5,525 nt of DNA. Origin: Euzebyaceae bacterium (GTDB lineage Bacteria; Actinomycetota; Nitriliruptoria; Euzebyales; Egibacteraceae). Both the position numbers and the translations under genes were made by a program. The stretch covers positions 1-5,525 of the forward strand of contig JACCXR010000472.1 in the NCBI GenBank assembly GCA_013696915.1, read 5' to 3'. The notes beneath the pieces are model-generated. The model was not told the DNA's origin. It did not search any database and worked only from the letters and a program-made list of their open reading frames with translations. Positions 4,738 to 5,525 of this stretch are shown piece by piece; positions within the stretch are counted from its first letter, which is position 1, and each line of letters opens with the position of its first letter.

Positions 4738-5180
4738 ATGGCGGGCCTCGGTCCGGCGGAGCAGGAAGCCCGCCACCTCGGCGACGTAGCGACCGTACTG
4801 GTCAAGGCCAGCGGCACGGCCGACGCCACTTTCGCGGGATCGATGCCGACATACTCGTGAACCAGCGCGTTGCGGAGTCCGACCGACGGAGCGAGCTTCT
4901 CGGCGAGATCTGCGGGGATGGCGCCGACTGTGGAGGCCGCCTGAAAGGTCGCCCGGTAGTCGGTGGGAACGTCGTCCAGCAGGGTCGCCGCCATGTGGGC
5001 GTTGACGCCGACGGCCAGGTCGACCAGCTGGCCGAGGAAGCGCTCGACCGCTGCCCGGACGATGGCGTCGCTCAGCAGGCACTCGGTGCTGACCTCGCCG
5101 ACCGACTCCAGGTCGCGCAACACCGACCTCATCAGCACGAGCTTCGCCTGCACGACATCGGCGCTGAACCGCGGCGTCAC
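4725..5180 (-). CDS. hepT: HepT-like HEPN RNase toxin (DUF86), C-terminus frameshifted
   Basis: A 151-residue open frame from a GTG at 5180 that overlaps the antitoxin stop as GTGA, so translation is coupled. It is an all-helical HEPN protein: FSADVVQAKLVLMRSVLRDLE (5-25), DAIVRAAVERFLGQLVDLAVGV (38-59) and YRATFQAASTVGAIPADLAEKL (75-96). The catalytic R-x4-H-x-Y motif is RNALVHEY (R103, H108, Y110), which in HepT toxins cuts RNA and whose Tyr is AMPylated by MntA. The family core should continue ...AVPLAL-DQYGRYVAEVAGFLLRR. That text is present, but in another frame. The loss of one base in the G run at 4806-4807 (C run on the minus strand) turns it into TSTVATSPRWRASCSAG, ending at 4725. 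The catalytic motif survives, but the last dimer-supporting helix is replaced by about 25 foreign residues. Probably impaired; a sequencing indel is the alternative. Confidence 0.82.
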   Translation of the reverse strand: MTPRFSADVVQAKLVLMRSVLRDLESVGEVSTECLLSDAIVRAAVERFLGQLVDLAVGVNAHMAATLLDDVPTDYRATFQAASTVGAIPADLAEKLAPSVGLRNALVHEYVGIDPAKVASAVPLALTSTVATSPRWRASCSAGPRPAITAV

Positions 5181-5525
5181 CGGGCGAGCCGTTCCAGGCT
5201 GAGGCGGCGCAGCCAGGCGGTGTCCATGCGCTCGGTGATCGCTGCCATCTGCAGGCGGGCGAAGAGGCCAGGCCGGTCCTCGAACAGCGGGAGGCCGTAA
5301 GCCAGCGCCTGTTCCCGCGCCACTGCGCCCGCACAGTCGAGGTCCATGAGGTCGACGCCGTCGAAGCGCAGCAGATCCACGAGTGCGCCCATCACCCGGA
5401 TGACGTCGCGCTCCGCGTCCGGCCGCCACGACACCCCGATGTCGAGGTCGCGCGCCCGTCCGGCCCGCCCTTCCTGCAGGGTGCCTCCGAAGACGACGAG
5501 CAGTCGCAGTCCGAGCTCGTCGCAG
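5177..5525 (-). CDS. mntA: MntA-like minimal nucleotidyltransferase antitoxin (partial)
   Basis: The C-terminal 115 residues of an MNT-fold nucleotidyltransferase; the first roughly 10 residues lie beyond the right edge. LRLLVVFGGTLQEGRA followed by RARDLDIGVSW shows the polymerase-beta-type G-G/S-x(n)-D-x-D motif, here with G-G in place of the usual G-S. VDLMDLD further on supplies the third acidic position. The C-terminal part (REQALAYGLPLFEDRPGLFA then MDTAWLRRLSLERLAR) is typical of MntA proteins. In characterised MntA/HepT pairs this enzyme transfers AMP to the HEPN active-site tyrosine and so silences the toxin. It stands upstream of hepT with a 3-base overlap (GTGA), the usual order. 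An internal start at 5434 would remove the nucleotide-binding motif and is rejected. Confidence 0.87.
   Translation of the reverse strand, partial: CDELGLRLLVVFGGTLQEGRAGRARDLDIGVSWRPDAERDVIRVMGALVDLLRFDGVDLMDLDCAGAVAREQALAYGLPLFEDRPGLFARLQMAAITERMDTAWLRRLSLERLAR

Noticed and set aside
4339..5334. One 331-residue fusion protein reading through MntA, HepT, HMG-CoA synthase and Hsp20 regions
   Set aside because: Only the stretch from about 4810 to 4600 is protein-like; before it the frame is antipodal to clear MntA and HepT sequence, and after it is out of frame with Hsp20. It is read here as debris, not a gene.
1..5525. A CRISPR array or other regularly spaced repeat
   Set aside because: No repeat unit recurs at regular spacing; the only repeats are the tRNA-end pair and one 11-base tandem pair.

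Overview
The window is high-GC DNA with dense overlapping open frames. Its families (LysR/YeiH pair, TadA, Phd/RelE, MntA/HepT, archaeal-type HMG-CoA synthase fragment, Hsp20) fit a chromosomal segment of a high-GC bacterium. I would guess Actinomycetota, possibly Thermoleophilia/Solirubrobacterales, but no marker here settles this. All genes lie on the minus strand except the YeiH-type transporter.

Layout, left to right. (1) 1-371, minus: remains of an unrecognised protein gene whose plausible coding segments jump between reading frames about four times. (2) 502-2512: a LysR-type regulator (minus) divergent from a YeiH/UPF0324 'putative sulfate exporter' (plus), with a LysR-type T-N11-A dyad (1415-1433) between them; this is the one clearly intact regulatory unit. 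(3) 2567-3706: about 1.1 kb holding a Phd/YefM antitoxin gene and a RelE-type toxin gene (minus). The toxin has an in-frame TAG at codon 4. The segment is bracketed by a 20/22-bp direct repeat of the 3' end of the neighbouring tRNA gene, which looks like att sites of a small integrated element. (4) 3686-4269: tRNA-Ser(CGA) and tadA, both minus; the tadA stop codon lies inside the tRNA D-arm. (5) 4294-4326: a strong hairpin, probably a terminator. (6) 4344-5525, minus: a MntA antitoxin (cut by the window edge) and a HepT HEPN toxin with coupled start and stop. HepT has a frameshift near its 3' end, and its displaced native C-terminus runs directly into a fragment of an archaeal-type HMG-CoA synthase, then into the C-terminal half of an Hsp20 protein.

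The transporter and its regulator form one unit, and tadA plus tRNA-Ser are housekeeping. The rest looks like accessory DNA in decay: two different toxin-antitoxin modules flank the tadA/tRNA-Ser core, and in both the toxin carries a lesion while the visible antitoxin frame is open. I did not find a clearly new multi-gene system. The most interesting signals are the tRNA-end repeat around the RelE module, the parallel toxin lesions, the mosaic at 4344-4810, and the tadA/tRNA overlap.
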